Positions 16,769-25,637 are shown, counted from the first letter of the stretch. The stretch: 64,000 nucleotides of DNA from Natronomonas salsuginis (GCF_005239135.1 NZ_QKNX01000001.1:620001-684000); one strand, 5' to 3'. The notes: generated from the letters alone by a model not told the origin. A program made the numbers and translations.

Positions 16769-17491
16769 TCACCGGGACGTTTCGGCCGCGACCGTCCACG
16801 TGAGTTCGACGTCGCCGTCCGCCGGCCACCTGACTTCGGTGGTGGCAGCGAGCGATTGCGGCGTCTCGCTCTCGCCCGTCCAGACGGGGACGTACGCGCC
16901 GCCGTCGCCGATCCGCGTTCGCTCGTCGATCCCGATCCAACCGTTCGAGAGCGGCATCGTCGCCGCCAGCGTGGCGGCGTCCAGGCGGCCGCTCTCGACG
17001 CGATAGCTCGATACGTCGTCGGCGTCGTAATCCTGCGCAGGCGAGTAGATTCCCAGACTCGAGTCGTCCCCGGACAGCGAGATACCCGTGCTGAGCCGGT
17101 GGACGCACGTCCAGTCGGCCGGATCGAGGCCGCTCCAGAGCCACACCTGTGACGATCGAGTCCCATCGGGGGCCGGCGGCAGGGCGTACATCGCGAGGAG
17201 GTGATCGGACGTCGCCCCGTCTCGGTGCGGGAGCGTCACAGACCACGCACCCCGAAAATCGAGTTCGTGGTCGGGTTCGGACTGGCCGCGCCCCCACACG
17301 CCACCAGCCGCGTAACCGTCGTGCGTCTCGGCGGCGACCGCCTGAAATCCCCAAGCTGACAGTTCGCTGCTCGCGGGATCGACCGTCCGTTCCTCCTCGA
17401 GGGGGTCGCGGTCGGAGCCGAACGCGCTACAGCCGGCGATGCCGGCGAGTTCACCCGTTCCGAGCGCGCAGAGGGGTGATCGGCGGCGCAT
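16769..17491 (-). CDS. Predicted lipoprotein of unknown function
   Basis: The 240-residue product has a short basic N-terminus (MRRRSPL), a weakly hydrophobic stretch and an LAGIAGC-type lipobox, so it is probably exported and lipid-anchored. The mature part is rich in Trp, Asp and Gly, with no motif I recognise; it looks like a secreted beta-sandwich. A longer in-frame extension to 17725 has untypical composition and overlaps the menA gene, so I took ATG 17491. It sits between menB and menA, divergent from menA, in front of menB on the same strand. A role in quinone metabolism is possible but not shown. Confidence 0.65.
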   Translation of the reverse strand: MRRRSPLCALGTGELAGIAGCSAFGSDRDPLEEERTVDPASSELSAWGFQAVAAETHDGYAAGGVWGRGQSEPDHELDFRGAWSVTLPHRDGATSDHLLAMYALPPAPDGTRSSQVWLWSGLDPADWTCVHRLSTGISLSGDDSSLGIYSPAQDYDADDVSSYRVESGRLDAATLAATMPLSNGWIGIDERTRIGDGGAYVPVWTGESETPQSLAATTEVRWPADGDVELTWTVAAETSR

Positions 17492-17603
17492 ACCGGAACG
17501 CGGGTCGCCTACCACATAACGTCCTGCAAAGCACAAATACGGCTTTGATACTCCAGGACGGACTGACCGGACGACGAGCGACCGCAGGGGCAAACACCGC
17601 GCA

Positions 17604-17611
17604 CTTATACC
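17604..17611 (+). promoter_or_regulatory. TATA-like box for menA
   Basis: cttatacc lies 23-30 bases before ATG 17634, the spacing of a leaderless haloarchaeal message for the menA-menC-menE operon. Confidence 0.55.
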
Positions 17612-17633
17612 GTATCCGCCCGGACATCCGGCA

Positions 17634-18575
17634 ATGACAGCGGCGGTATCCACGCGGCAGGCGTGGCTCATGGCGGCGCGTCCGCAGACGCTTCCGGCGG
17701 GGGCAGCGCCCGTGTTGGTCGGCACCGGGCTCGCGATCGATGCGGGCGTCTTCGAGCCGATTCCAGCTGCCTTCGCGCTCGTCGGCGCGCTCCTCTTGCA
17801 GATCGGGACGAACTTCGCGAATGACTACTACGACGCGGTCCGGGGCGCGGACACCGAGGACCGCGAGGGGTTCACCCGCGTCACCGCCGGCGGACTCATC
17901 GACCCCGAGTCAGTCAAGCGCGCGATGTACGCGGCGTTCGGGCTGGCGATCCTGATCGGCACATATCTCGTCTACGTCGGCGGCGTGCCGATCCTCATCG
18001 TCGGACTCGCCAGCGTCGTCGCCGGGATCACCTACACCGGCGGCCCGCTCCCCTACGGATATCGCGGACTCGGCGACCTGTTCGTGTTCGTCTTCTTCGG
18101 CCTCGTCGCGGTCGCCGGCACGTATTACGTGCAGGCGGTCGTCGGTGTCGCAGGGAAGTTCCCGCTGTGGATCCCAGACGGAACGGTCCCGGCGGCCGCG
18201 ATCGTGGCCGGACTTCCGGCCGCCGGACTCTCGACGGCGATCCTCGTCGTCAACAACATCCGAGATCGGGAGACGGACGCCGCCTCGGACAAGCGGACGC
18301 TCGCGGTGCTCCTCGGTTACCGGGCGAGTCGGATCGAATGGACCGCGATGGTGGGTCTCGCCTACGTGATTCCGGTCGTGTTCTGGCTTGACGGCCACCA
18401 CGTCGCCGTTCTGTTGGCTATTCTGACCGCACCGTTGGCCGTCCGAATCGGCGCGACGGTCTGGCGTCGATCCGACGGCGAGGCGCTGAATCCCGCGCTC
18501 GAACGAACCGGGAAGCTACTGTTCGCCCATTCGGCGCTCTTCGCGGCGGGGCTCGCCGCACCGGCGCTGCTCTGA
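17634..18575 (+). CDS. menA: 1,4-dihydroxy-2-naphthoate polyprenyltransferase MenA
   Basis: The 313-residue UbiA-family membrane enzyme attaches the isoprenoid tail to dihydroxynaphthoate. Both Asp-rich motifs are present: NDYYDAVRGAD (about residue 63) and NNIRDRETDAASDK (about residue 206), which bind prenyl diphosphate through magnesium. The N-terminus WLMAARPQTLPAGAAPVLVG is typical for MenA. Eight to nine membrane segments are predicted by eye. It starts the menA-menC-menE operon: its stop is two bases before the ATG of menC. Confidence 0.95.
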   Translation: MTAAVSTRQAWLMAARPQTLPAGAAPVLVGTGLAIDAGVFEPIPAAFALVGALLLQIGTNFANDYYDAVRGADTEDREGFTRVTAGGLIDPESVKRAMYAAFGLAILIGTYLVYVGGVPILIVGLASVVAGITYTGGPLPYGYRGLGDLFVFVFFGLVAVAGTYYVQAVVGVAGKFPLWIPDGTVPAAAIVAGLPAAGLSTAILVVNNIRDRETDAASDKRTLAVLLGYRASRIEWTAMVGLAYVIPVVFWLDGHHVAVLLAILTAPLAVRIGATVWRRSDGEALNPALERTGKLLFAHSALFAAGLAAPALL

Positions 18576-18577
18576 CG

Positions 18578-19594
18578 ATGGTCGCGCCGATGCACATCGA
18601 TTCGTTCTCGCTCCCGCTCTCGCGGCCGCTCGAGACCGCCGCGGGACGGATCGAGATGCGCCGCGGCTTCCGCGTTCGAGTCGAGATTAACGGAACGGTC
18701 GGGGTTGGAGAGGCGACGCCGCTACCCGGGTGGACCGAGTCGCTCGCCGACTGTGAGCGGGCGCTGGGAGCCGTCGACGATCCTGCCTCGGCGCTCGACG
18801 GCGGTCGACTGGCCGACGTACCCGCCGCCCGTCACGGCGTCTCCCTCGCGGTGCTCGACGCCCGATCGCGGGCGGCCGGTCGACCGCTGTATCGGTATCT
18901 GGGGAGAGACGAGCGCGTCGAATCGGTGGCGGTCAACGCGACGATCGGGGACGGATCAGCGACCGCGACCGCCGACGCCGCAGTCGATGCTGTCGATGAG
19001 CGCTTTCCGGCGATCAAGGTCAAGGTCGGTGCCCGGGGGCCCGCCGCGGATCTCGCTCGGCTCGAAGCAGTCCGGGCGCGTTGTCCCGACGTCGAGATAC
19101 GAGTCGACGCGAACGGCGCATGGGACGAGTCCACGGCCGAAGAAGTACTGCCGGCGCTCGCGGCGTTGGACGTCGCGGTCGTCGAACAGCCCCTCGCCGC
19201 CGACCGACTCGACGCGCACGCCCGGTTGCGCGATCGCGGGGTCGAGATCGCCCTCGACGAATCGCTCGTCGAATGCGGCGTCGGAGCGGTCGTCGACGCG
19301 GCGGCGGCCGACCTCCTCGTCTGCAAGCCGATGGCGCTCGGCGGGGTCGACGTCGCACGGAGCTTGATCGACACCGCGCGCGAGTTCGGGATCGATGGGC
19401 TCGTCACGACGACGATCGACGGGTCGATCGCGCGCGCGGCAGCCGTCCACCTGGCCGCCTCCGTCCCGAAGATGAGGCCCTGCGGGCTCGCGACGGGGGA
19501 GCTGCTCGCCGGCGACCTCACGGACGCGGTCGAGTCCGCCGCAGACGGGTGGATCGCCGTTCCACAGGGAAAAGGCAATATCCCACCACGCTGA
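18578..19594 (+). CDS. menC: o-Succinylbenzoate synthase MenC
   Basis: The 338-residue enolase-superfamily enzyme dehydrates SHCHC to o-succinylbenzoate. The catalytic framework is complete: the KxK motif in FPAIKVKVGA, metal ligands in RVDANGAWD, VVEQPLAA and IALDESLVE, and the second catalytic Lys in LLVCKPMALGG. The N-terminal capping domain carries VGVGEATPLPGWTES. ATG 18578 is used; an in-frame ATG at 18590 is possible. It is two bases after menA and 16 bases before menE. Confidence 0.93.
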   Translation: MVAPMHIDSFSLPLSRPLETAAGRIEMRRGFRVRVEINGTVGVGEATPLPGWTESLADCERALGAVDDPASALDGGRLADVPAARHGVSLAVLDARSRAAGRPLYRYLGRDERVESVAVNATIGDGSATATADAAVDAVDERFPAIKVKVGARGPAADLARLEAVRARCPDVEIRVDANGAWDESTAEEVLPALAALDVAVVEQPLAADRLDAHARLRDRGVEIALDESLVECGVGAVVDAAAADLLVCKPMALGGVDVARSLIDTAREFGIDGLVTTTIDGSIARAAAVHLAASVPKMRPCGLATGELLAGDLTDAVESAADGWIAVPQGKGNIPPR

Positions 19595-19610
19595 AGGGGC
19601 GGACGGAACG

Positions 19611-21089
19611 ATGCGGGACTGGCTGGCCGTCCGTGCTCACTCGACGCCGAAAGCAACGGCGCTCCGGGCCGCGGGGGCATTGGATACCGACCGAACCTAC
19701 GCGGAGTTGAACGACCGCGTCGAGACGCTTGCCGGTCGGCTCGCGGGAGTCGGCGTCTGCGTCGACGATCTGGTGGCGATCTGTTCGGAGACCCGACCGG
19801 AGTTCGTCACTGCGGTCCACGCCGTCCAGCGACTCGGTGCTGTCTTGATCCCGATCAACGCCCGCCTCACGCCGGCCGAGATGGAGGGTCGACTCGGGCG
19901 CATCGAGCCGACCGTCGTCGTCTGCGAACGGACAACCGAGGCGACGGTCGAGACGGTGACCGACGGAACGGTGTTGTCGTTCGACGAACCAGTGGGTGAA
20001 GCGACGGCGCTCGACGAGCGATCGCCGGAACCGTTCGACCTCCCGGAGTGGGAACTCGACGACCCGCTCGTCGTCATGTTCACTTCGGGGACCACGGGCG
20101 ATCCGAAAGCTGTCGTGTTGACGCTCGGGAACGTCCTCGCCAGCGCGACCGCGTCGGCGTTCCGGCTCGGCCTCCGACCGGACGACTGCTGGCACGATCC
20201 GCTGCCGATGTATCACATGGGCGGCCTCGCTCCGGTGTATCGCTCGGTCCTGTACGGAACCGCACTCTCGGTGCAGCGCGAGTTCGATCCCGACGCGACG
20301 CTGGAAGCGCTCCGGGCGGCCGACGCGACCGCGGTGTCGCTCGTCCCGACGATGCTCGGCCGACTGCTCGACGCCGGCTCGGTGCCGGGCCTCCGCTTCG
20401 TCCTCCTCGGCGGCGCGCCCTGTCCGCCCGAACTGCTACAACGCGCCCAGCGGCGCGACGTTCGGGTCGCGCCGACCTACGGGATGACCGAAGCCGCCTC
20501 CCAGATCGCCACGGCCCGCCCCGAGGATGCACAGGAAGCACCCGAGTCGGTCGGTCACCCGCTCATGTTCGCCGAACTCTCCGTCGTCGACGACCTGGGT
20601 GCGCCGTGCGAACCAGGCGAGTCGGGCGAACTCGTCGTCTCCGGGCCGATGGTCACGCCGGGGTATCTGGACGACGAAGCGACGGCAGAGCGGTTCGTGA
20701 ACGGCGGACTCCGCACGGGCGACAGGGGATACCGAGACGATGACGGACGGGTGTACGTGCTGGGGCGCGCCGACGGAACGATCGTCACCGGCGGCGAGAA
20801 CGTCGATCCCGAGGAAGTACGTGCTGTCCTTCGAGCGTCCCCCGACGTCGCCGACTGTAGCGTCGTCGGACTGGACGACGAGGAGTGGGGCGAACGCGTC
20901 GGCGCGCTCGTGGTTCCGGCCGACGGGGCGGATCCGTCGATCGAGGCGCTCGACGCGCACTGTCGAGTGCGTCTCGCGGGGTACAAGATCCCGCGGACGA
21001 TCGGCTTCGAGACGGCGCTACCGCGGACGGCCTCGGGAACCGTCGATCGAAACGCCGTCGTCGATCGGCTTCGCGACGGCGAGGCGTGA
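19611..21089 (+). CDS. menE: o-Succinylbenzoate-CoA ligase MenE
   Basis: The 492-residue protein is an adenylate-forming enzyme that activates o-succinylbenzoate to its CoA thioester. It has the phosphate loop MFTSGTTGDPKAVVLT, the PTYGMTEAASQIAT motif, and LRTGDRGYRDDDGRVYVLGR before the C-terminal domain. One oddity: the C-terminal motif reads LPRTASGTVDR, where most family members have a catalytic lysine (SGKxxR). The operon position after menA and menC makes the MenE assignment firm. It is followed by an NRDE-family gene with its own TATA box. Confidence 0.93.
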   Translation: MRDWLAVRAHSTPKATALRAAGALDTDRTYAELNDRVETLAGRLAGVGVCVDDLVAICSETRPEFVTAVHAVQRLGAVLIPINARLTPAEMEGRLGRIEPTVVVCERTTEATVETVTDGTVLSFDEPVGEATALDERSPEPFDLPEWELDDPLVVMFTSGTTGDPKAVVLTLGNVLASATASAFRLGLRPDDCWHDPLPMYHMGGLAPVYRSVLYGTALSVQREFDPDATLEALRAADATAVSLVPTMLGRLLDAGSVPGLRFVLLGGAPCPPELLQRAQRRDVRVAPTYGMTEAASQIATARPEDAQEAPESVGHPLMFAELSVVDDLGAPCEPGESGELVVSGPMVTPGYLDDEATAERFVNGGLRTGDRGYRDDDGRVYVLGRADGTIVTGGENVDPEEVRAVLRASPDVADCSVVGLDDEEWGERVGALVVPADGADPSIEALDAHCRVRLAGYKIPRTIGFETALPRTASGTVDRNAVVDRLRDGEA

Positions 21090-21137
21090 CCGCCACCACG
21101 CGACCGTTTTATTTCGCCGTCGATCCAAGGCGGATTC

Positions 21138-21872
21138 GTGTGCACCCTCATCGTCGCCTGGCGCGTCTTCGACGACGCGCCGGTCTGTGTCGCCGCGAAC
21201 CGTGACGAGGCGACCGACCGACCATCGTCTCCGCCGCGCGTCCGGGAGGGCGATCGTCCGGTCCTCGCCCCCCGAGACGAGCGTGCCGGCGGGACGTGGA
21301 TCGGCTACAACGCCGAGGGCGTGCTCGCCGCGGTCACCAACCGCTGGGTCCCGGGGGACGGCGAGCGCTCTCGCGGATTGCTCGTCGACGACGCACTCGG
21401 GGCGCAATCGGCCGAAGAGGCGATCAACCGGATCGAGGCCGAACTGGAAGCGCGAGAGTACGCGCCGTTTCACCTGCTCGTCGCCGACGAGGAACGCTGT
21501 CTGCTCGTCGCCCACGATTCGGAGGGCGACGGAACCCACCGGCTGTCTCCCGGCGTCCACGTCGTCGTCAACGTGGGCTTCGACGGCGAGTGGTTCGTCC
21601 CCGAACTGCGGCCGGAGGTCGGCCGCCAGCAAGCGGCGAACGCCGAACGAGTGGACGAGGAGCTCCGGCCCCGTCCCGGCGAAACCGCTGCCGAGTGGAC
21701 CGAACGGGCGGGATCGATCCTCGGCGATCACGACTACGGCGTCTGTATCCACGGCGACGGGTTCGGCACTCGGTCCTCGTCGCTGCTCAGACTGGGGAAC
21801 GACCGGGTCTTCGAGTACGCCGACGGGCCGCCGTGCGAGACGCCGTTCCGCCGAGTCGAGGAGCGCGTCTGA
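21138..21872 (+). CDS. NRDE (TANGO2-like) family protein
   Basis: The 244-residue protein starts MCTLIVAWRV and contains the diagnostic AANRDEATDRP, with GGTWIGYNAEGVLAAVTNRW. These mark the NRDE/TANGO2 family, thought to have an N-terminal-nucleophile hydrolase fold with Cys2 as nucleophile. Animal TANGO2 has been linked to heme and lipid handling; the archaeal function is not known. The GTG start is supported by Cys at position 2 and by a TATA-like tract gttttattt at 21106-21114, 24-32 bases upstream. It may be transcribed independently of menE. Confidence 0.88.
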   Translation: MCTLIVAWRVFDDAPVCVAANRDEATDRPSSPPRVREGDRPVLAPRDERAGGTWIGYNAEGVLAAVTNRWVPGDGERSRGLLVDDALGAQSAEEAINRIEAELEAREYAPFHLLVADEERCLLVAHDSEGDGTHRLSPGVHVVVNVGFDGEWFVPELRPEVGRQQAANAERVDEELRPRPGETAAEWTERAGSILGDHDYGVCIHGDGFGTRSSSLLRLGNDRVFEYADGPPCETPFRRVEERV

Positions 21873-21887
21873 GTTCGGAGTGGCCGA

Positions 21888-22808
21888 TCAATTAAGCGAC
21901 GAGAGAGCCGTTTGGACGACCTCGGCCACGGCCGCCCGCGCCGACTCGTCGAGTTCGACGAGCGGCGGACGGACGGTCGCGCGATCGAGGACGCCGCGCT
22001 CGCACAGCGCCGCCTTCGCCGCCGGTGCGAAGCCGTACTCGAGTGTAGCTTCGAACACCGGCGAGAGGACATCACGCTGAACGCCCCTCGCCCGGCCGAT
22101 GTCGCCGTCGTCGATCGCCCCACAGAGCGACTGAAACGCGCCGGGGAGGACGCCGGCCAGTGCGTTGATCCCGCCGCTCGCGCCCATCACCTGCGCGCCG
22201 ACGAAGTGGTCGTCGTAGCCCTGCAGGACCCGAAACGAGTCCGGCGTACGTGCGACGAACCGTTCGATCGTGCTGAAATCGCCGCTCGTGTCCTTGATCC
22301 CGCGGATGGCGTCGTTGGACGCGAGCGCCTCGACTGTCTCGGGCGTTAGCGGACCGCTGGTGCACGAGGGGATGTTGTACAGGTAGATCGGCAACGCGCT
22401 GTCGGCGGCGATCCGTTCGAAGAAGGATCGGTTGCCAGCCGGATCGTTCGCCGCGTGGAAGTACGGCGGCGTGATCAACGCGCCGTCAGCACCGACTGCC
22501 GCCGCGTCGTCGACGAACGTGAGAACGTCAGGGACGGTCGTGGCGGCTGTCCCGGCGACGACCGGGACGCGGCCGTCTGCCGTCTCCACCGTCGTCTCGA
22601 TGACCGCCCGCCGCTCCTCGCGGGTGAGACCCGCGAACTCGCCGGTCGTTCCGCAGGGAACGAGCCCGTCGATTCCCCCGTCGATCGTCCACGCAGCGAG
22701 GTGGGCGAGGGCGTCGTGATCGACCGACTCGTCCGCGTCGAACGGCGTCACCATCGCCGACAGCGAGGCGGTCGACGGCAGATCTATAGACGTCGTGGCG
22801 TCTGACAT
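21888..22808 (-). CDS. Dihydrodipicolinate synthase/N-acetylneuraminate lyase family protein
   Basis: The roughly 306-residue TIM-barrel aldolase has the family substrate loop VPCGTTGEFAGL, the catalytic Tyr in IYLYNIPSCTSG and the Schiff-base Lys in IRGIKDTSGDF. The family includes DapA and 2-keto-3-deoxygluconate aldolases. No other lysine or sugar-acid genes are adjacent, so I leave the substrate open. I chose ATG 22808 over an upstream GTG at 22814. It is convergent with the NRDE gene, 15 bases between stops. Confidence 0.88.
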   Translation of the reverse strand: MSDATTSIDLPSTASLSAMVTPFDADESVDHDALAHLAAWTIDGGIDGLVPCGTTGEFAGLTREERRAVIETTVETADGRVPVVAGTAATTVPDVLTFVDDAAAVGADGALITPPYFHAANDPAGNRSFFERIAADSALPIYLYNIPSCTSGPLTPETVEALASNDAIRGIKDTSGDFSTIERFVARTPDSFRVLQGYDDHFVGAQVMGASGGINALAGVLPGAFQSLCGAIDDGDIGRARGVQRDVLSPVFEATLEYGFAPAAKAALCERGVLDRATVRPPLVELDESARAAVAEVVQTALSSLN

Positions 22809-22946
22809 ACCCACGCTCCGTCCCGGAAAAAAGAGTAGCTTTGGGTCCCTCGCGGTGAGCGCAAAGCGGTTCGGGAGCCCTCGCGAGAGGATCGGGGCGG
22901 ACGGACAAGCAATGATTTAAATCGCTCGCTGGTCAACCTCGATACG

Positions 22947-23303
22947 ATGAGTACCGCCGCCGAAGCCGATCTCTCGGACGTAGAGCGCGAAGGGCTGGAA
23001 CTGATACGGACGACCGGTGGCATCCACCAGAGCGACTTCTGGAAGGAACTCGACGTCGATTCGCGGAAGGGGAGCCGGATACTCGACAAACTCGAGGATC
23101 TTGGGCTCGTCGAGCGAAGCGAAACCGTCTACGAGGGCCACAACACCTACCACATCACGCCCATCCTCGATCCGCGCGATCTGGATTTCTCGCTTTTAAT
23201 GGCCGGTGATCTGCTCTCCCCGTTCGTCGGCGACGAGGAGATCGATCCCCAAAGCGACGCGTTCTCCCAGTGGGTCATGACGCTGGCGTACGAGGAGTAC
23301 TGA
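22947..23303 (+). CDS. Winged-helix transcriptional regulator
   Basis: The 118-residue protein has a winged helix over residues 11-70: LSDVEREGLELIRTTGG, then the recognition-helix part GSRILDKLEDLGLVERS and a wing with YEGHNTYHITPI. A short C-terminal tail may mediate dimerisation. It fits the MarR/GntR-like small regulators common in haloarchaea. A TATA-like gatttaaatc at 22914-22923 lies about 24-33 bases before the ATG. It is convergent with the dehydrogenase-MaoC gene. Targets are unknown. Confidence 0.8.
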   Translation: MSTAAEADLSDVEREGLELIRTTGGIHQSDFWKELDVDSRKGSRILDKLEDLGLVERSETVYEGHNTYHITPILDPRDLDFSLLMAGDLLSPFVGDEEIDPQSDAFSQWVMTLAYEEY

Positions 23304-23321
23304 CCGCGGAGCGATCCCTCG

Positions 23322-24968
23322 CTACTCCAACAGCGAGGTCATCTCACAGGAGATGACGACCTCGTCGCGCTGGTTTTTGATCTCGAGGGCGAACGTGACG
23401 GTCCCGTTTCCGGCCCCCTCCGGCCGAGGCGTCGTCTCGACGACTTCCATCTCGACGTGGATCGTGTCCCCGATATACACCGGTTTTCGGAACCGAAGGT
23501 CGTCGAGGCCGTAAAAGGCCACGACCGAATCGCGCATTTCGATCGAGCGGTACTGCCAGATGAGCCCCGTCGCGGCGCTCAACACGAGCATCCCGTGGGC
23601 GATGCGCTCGCCGAAGATCGACTCGCGCATCCGCTCTTCGTCCATGTGGATGTGATTGAAGTCCCCCGAGACGCCCGCGAAGTTCGCCACGTCGGCTTCC
23701 GTGATCGTCCGACCGTCGGTGACGTCGGTGTCGCCGACCTCGATTTCGTGGAAGACGCCGCTCTCGTCGGCGTCGGTACCGCCGTCCGTCTCGGCGTACT
23801 GATAAAAGCCCGCGCCGGTCGTCTTGCCAGTTCGCCCCGCCTCGACGAGGTCGTGAAGGTACGGCGAGGCCTCGTAGCGATCCTCGCCGTACGCCTCGTA
23901 CAGTTCGTCGAGTTTCTCGAGCACAGCGTCAAGGCCGACCTCGTCGGCGCGCCGACACGGCCCCTCGGGGAAGCCGGCACCGAGTCTGAGCCCGGTATCG
24001 ATCGCCTCGGGGGTCGCCACGTCGTCGTCGATCAGCTTGGCCGCCTCGTTGAGGATCCGCGCCTCGATGCGGAGCCAGTCGAAGTCCTCCGACGCGTCTT
24101 CGGGGGTGTAATCGACGCCGTCGCCGTTCTCGTAGTCGTAGTACCCCTTACCGGTCTTTCTGCCGAGTTCGCCCGCGCCCACCTTCGATTCGAGGATCGG
24201 CGGGACGGGGCGACCGGCCTCGGCGCGAACCCGGTAGCTGACGTCGATCCCGGTGAGATCGCCGAGTTCGAACGGTCCCATCGGGTAGCCTCGCTCGTGG
24301 ACCATCGTGGCGTCGGCCTCGCGAATCTCGGCGACACCCTCGCTGACCATCCAGGCCGCCTCCTCGCCGAGGGGGCCGAGCACGTTGTTGACGACAAACC
24401 CGTGGACATCCTTTCGGACGTAGATCGGCGTCTTGTCGATCGATTCGACGAACGCCTGGGCGGTTTCGGCCGTCTCCTCCGACGTGCGCTCGCCGTAGAT
24501 GACCTCGACGAGATCCATCTTCACGGGCGGGTTGAAAAAGTGCGTCCCGACGACCGACTCGGGGCGATCGGTCGCAGCGGCGATGTCGGTGATCGGGAGC
24601 GAGGAGGTGTTCGATGCCAAGATCGCCCCGTCGGGGGCGTACTCGTCGAGATCGGCGAAGATCTCGCGTTTGAGATCGAGATCCTCGGGCGCGGCCTCGA
24701 TGACGAGATCGGCGTCCGAAACCGCGGCTTCGAGATCGACCGTCGTCTCGATCCGCGCCAACACCTCGTCCGGCAATTCCTCGAGCCGGCCGCTCTCGTG
24801 GAGCTTCTTTAGTGACCATTCGATGTTCTCGTACCCTTCGTTCACGAACTCCGTCTCGACGTCACGCATCGCCACGTCGTACCCCGCGAGCGCGACGACT
24901 TCGGTGATCCCGTGGCCCATATTTCCAGCCCCCAGAACGGCCACGTGGCCGATGTCATCCATGGACAT
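23322..24968 (-). CDS. 3-Hydroxyacyl-CoA dehydrogenase fused to a MaoC-type hydratase
   Basis: The 548-residue protein has four parts. An NAD-binding Rossmann domain (about 8-185) has VAVLGAGNMGHGI and the active-site region THFFNPPVKMDLVEVI. Two successive 3-hydroxyacyl-CoA dehydrogenase C-domains follow (about 187-285 and 300-390), each ending in a K-TG-GFY/GYY motif. A hot-dog MaoC domain (about 400-548) carries the hydratase motif SGDFNHIHMD with the Asp/His pair. The enzyme should perform hydration and oxidation of acyl-CoA intermediates in beta-oxidation or its reverse. MaoC hydratases usually give R-alcohols, while this dehydrogenase family normally uses S-alcohols, so the fusion is noteworthy. 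ATG 24968 is chosen; 24962 is possible. Confidence 0.92.
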   Translation of the reverse strand: MSMDDIGHVAVLGAGNMGHGITEVVALAGYDVAMRDVETEFVNEGYENIEWSLKKLHESGRLEELPDEVLARIETTVDLEAAVSDADLVIEAAPEDLDLKREIFADLDEYAPDGAILASNTSSLPITDIAAATDRPESVVGTHFFNPPVKMDLVEVIYGERTSEETAETAQAFVESIDKTPIYVRKDVHGFVVNNVLGPLGEEAAWMVSEGVAEIREADATMVHERGYPMGPFELGDLTGIDVSYRVRAEAGRPVPPILESKVGAGELGRKTGKGYYDYENGDGVDYTPEDASEDFDWLRIEARILNEAAKLIDDDVATPEAIDTGLRLGAGFPEGPCRRADEVGLDAVLEKLDELYEAYGEDRYEASPYLHDLVEAGRTGKTTGAGFYQYAETDGGTDADESGVFHEIEVGDTDVTDGRTITEADVANFAGVSGDFNHIHMDEERMRESIFGERIAHGMLVLSAATGLIWQYRSIEMRDSVVAFYGLDDLRFRKPVYIGDTIHVEMEVVETTPRPEGAGNGTVTFALEIKNQRDEVVISCEMTSLLE

Positions 24969-25102
24969 ACGTTCGATCCTGTCGGTGGCTGCGTCTTAAG
25001 CGTGCCCCATGCGATCATCGACGGGGTGCAGTGGGATCGCGGTTGACCGTTCACGCGCCGGGTGCGGCCTCGAAACGCTGATATCGAGGCATTCGGACGA
25101 AG

Positions 25103-25130
25103 TTTTTCACTTCGGAAGATATTTTTTCAC
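25103..25130 (+). promoter_or_regulatory. Direct repeats around the lrp-like gene promoter
   Basis: tttttcac occurs at 25103-25110 and again at 25123-25130, exactly 20 bases apart (about two helical turns), flanking the likely TATA region before ATG 25150. This is a plausible autoregulatory operator for the Lrp-like protein. Confidence 0.5.
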
Positions 25131-25149
25131 GGACGTAAAACCATATGGT

Positions 25150-25575
25150 ATGAGCGTGGAGACGGAGGATCGGATTCTCGCCGTCCTCGAGGACGATGCC
25201 CAGGCTTCGTACACCGAGATCGCAGAACGAGCAAACGTATCGAAACCGACAGCCAGAAAATACATCCAAAAGCTCGAATCCGAGGGTGTGATCGTCGGCT
25301 ACTCGGCGGACATCGACCCGAAAAAGCTTGCCGGCACATCGATCGCGATGGTCGGCATCGACGTCGCGAGCGAACGTTACGTCGAGGTCACCGGGAAGCT
25401 GAAACAGCTCGACGCCGTCGAATCGCTGTACACCTCCAGCGGCGACCACATGCTGATGGCCGAAGTCCGGGCCGCGGACGGCGATAAAGTGGGTGAGATC
25501 ATCCGGGACGGGATCCTCTCGATCGAGGGCGTCGAAGCGGCCCATCCGTCTTTCCTTCAAGAACGGCTCAAATAA
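25150..25575 (+). CDS. Lrp/AsnC family transcriptional regulator
   Basis: The 141-residue protein has an N-terminal helix-turn-helix (residues 4-60; ILAVLEDDAQASYTEIAERA, NVSKPTARKYIQKLESEGVI) and a C-terminal RAM/ActB-like domain that forms oligomers and may bind amino acids. The length is normal for the family. The open frame begins at 25009, but conserved sequence starts at ATG 25150. Direct repeats at 25103-25130 cover the promoter and suggest autoregulation. It is divergent from the dehydrogenase-MaoC gene, a possible target. Ligand unknown. Confidence 0.93.
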   Translation: MSVETEDRILAVLEDDAQASYTEIAERANVSKPTARKYIQKLESEGVIVGYSADIDPKKLAGTSIAMVGIDVASERYVEVTGKLKQLDAVESLYTSSGDHMLMAEVRAADGDKVGEIIRDGILSIEGVEAAHPSFLQERLK

Positions 25576-25637
25576 CGTCTACCCGACTCCGTCTCCGCCA
25601 CCCACGCAGTTTTCCCCACAGCCACCGTATCGGACGT

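Noticed and set aside
23457-24812. 451-codon frame antisense to the dehydrogenase-MaoC gene
   Set aside because: It is a GC-driven shadow with low-complexity residues. The minus-strand protein has complete catalytic motifs.
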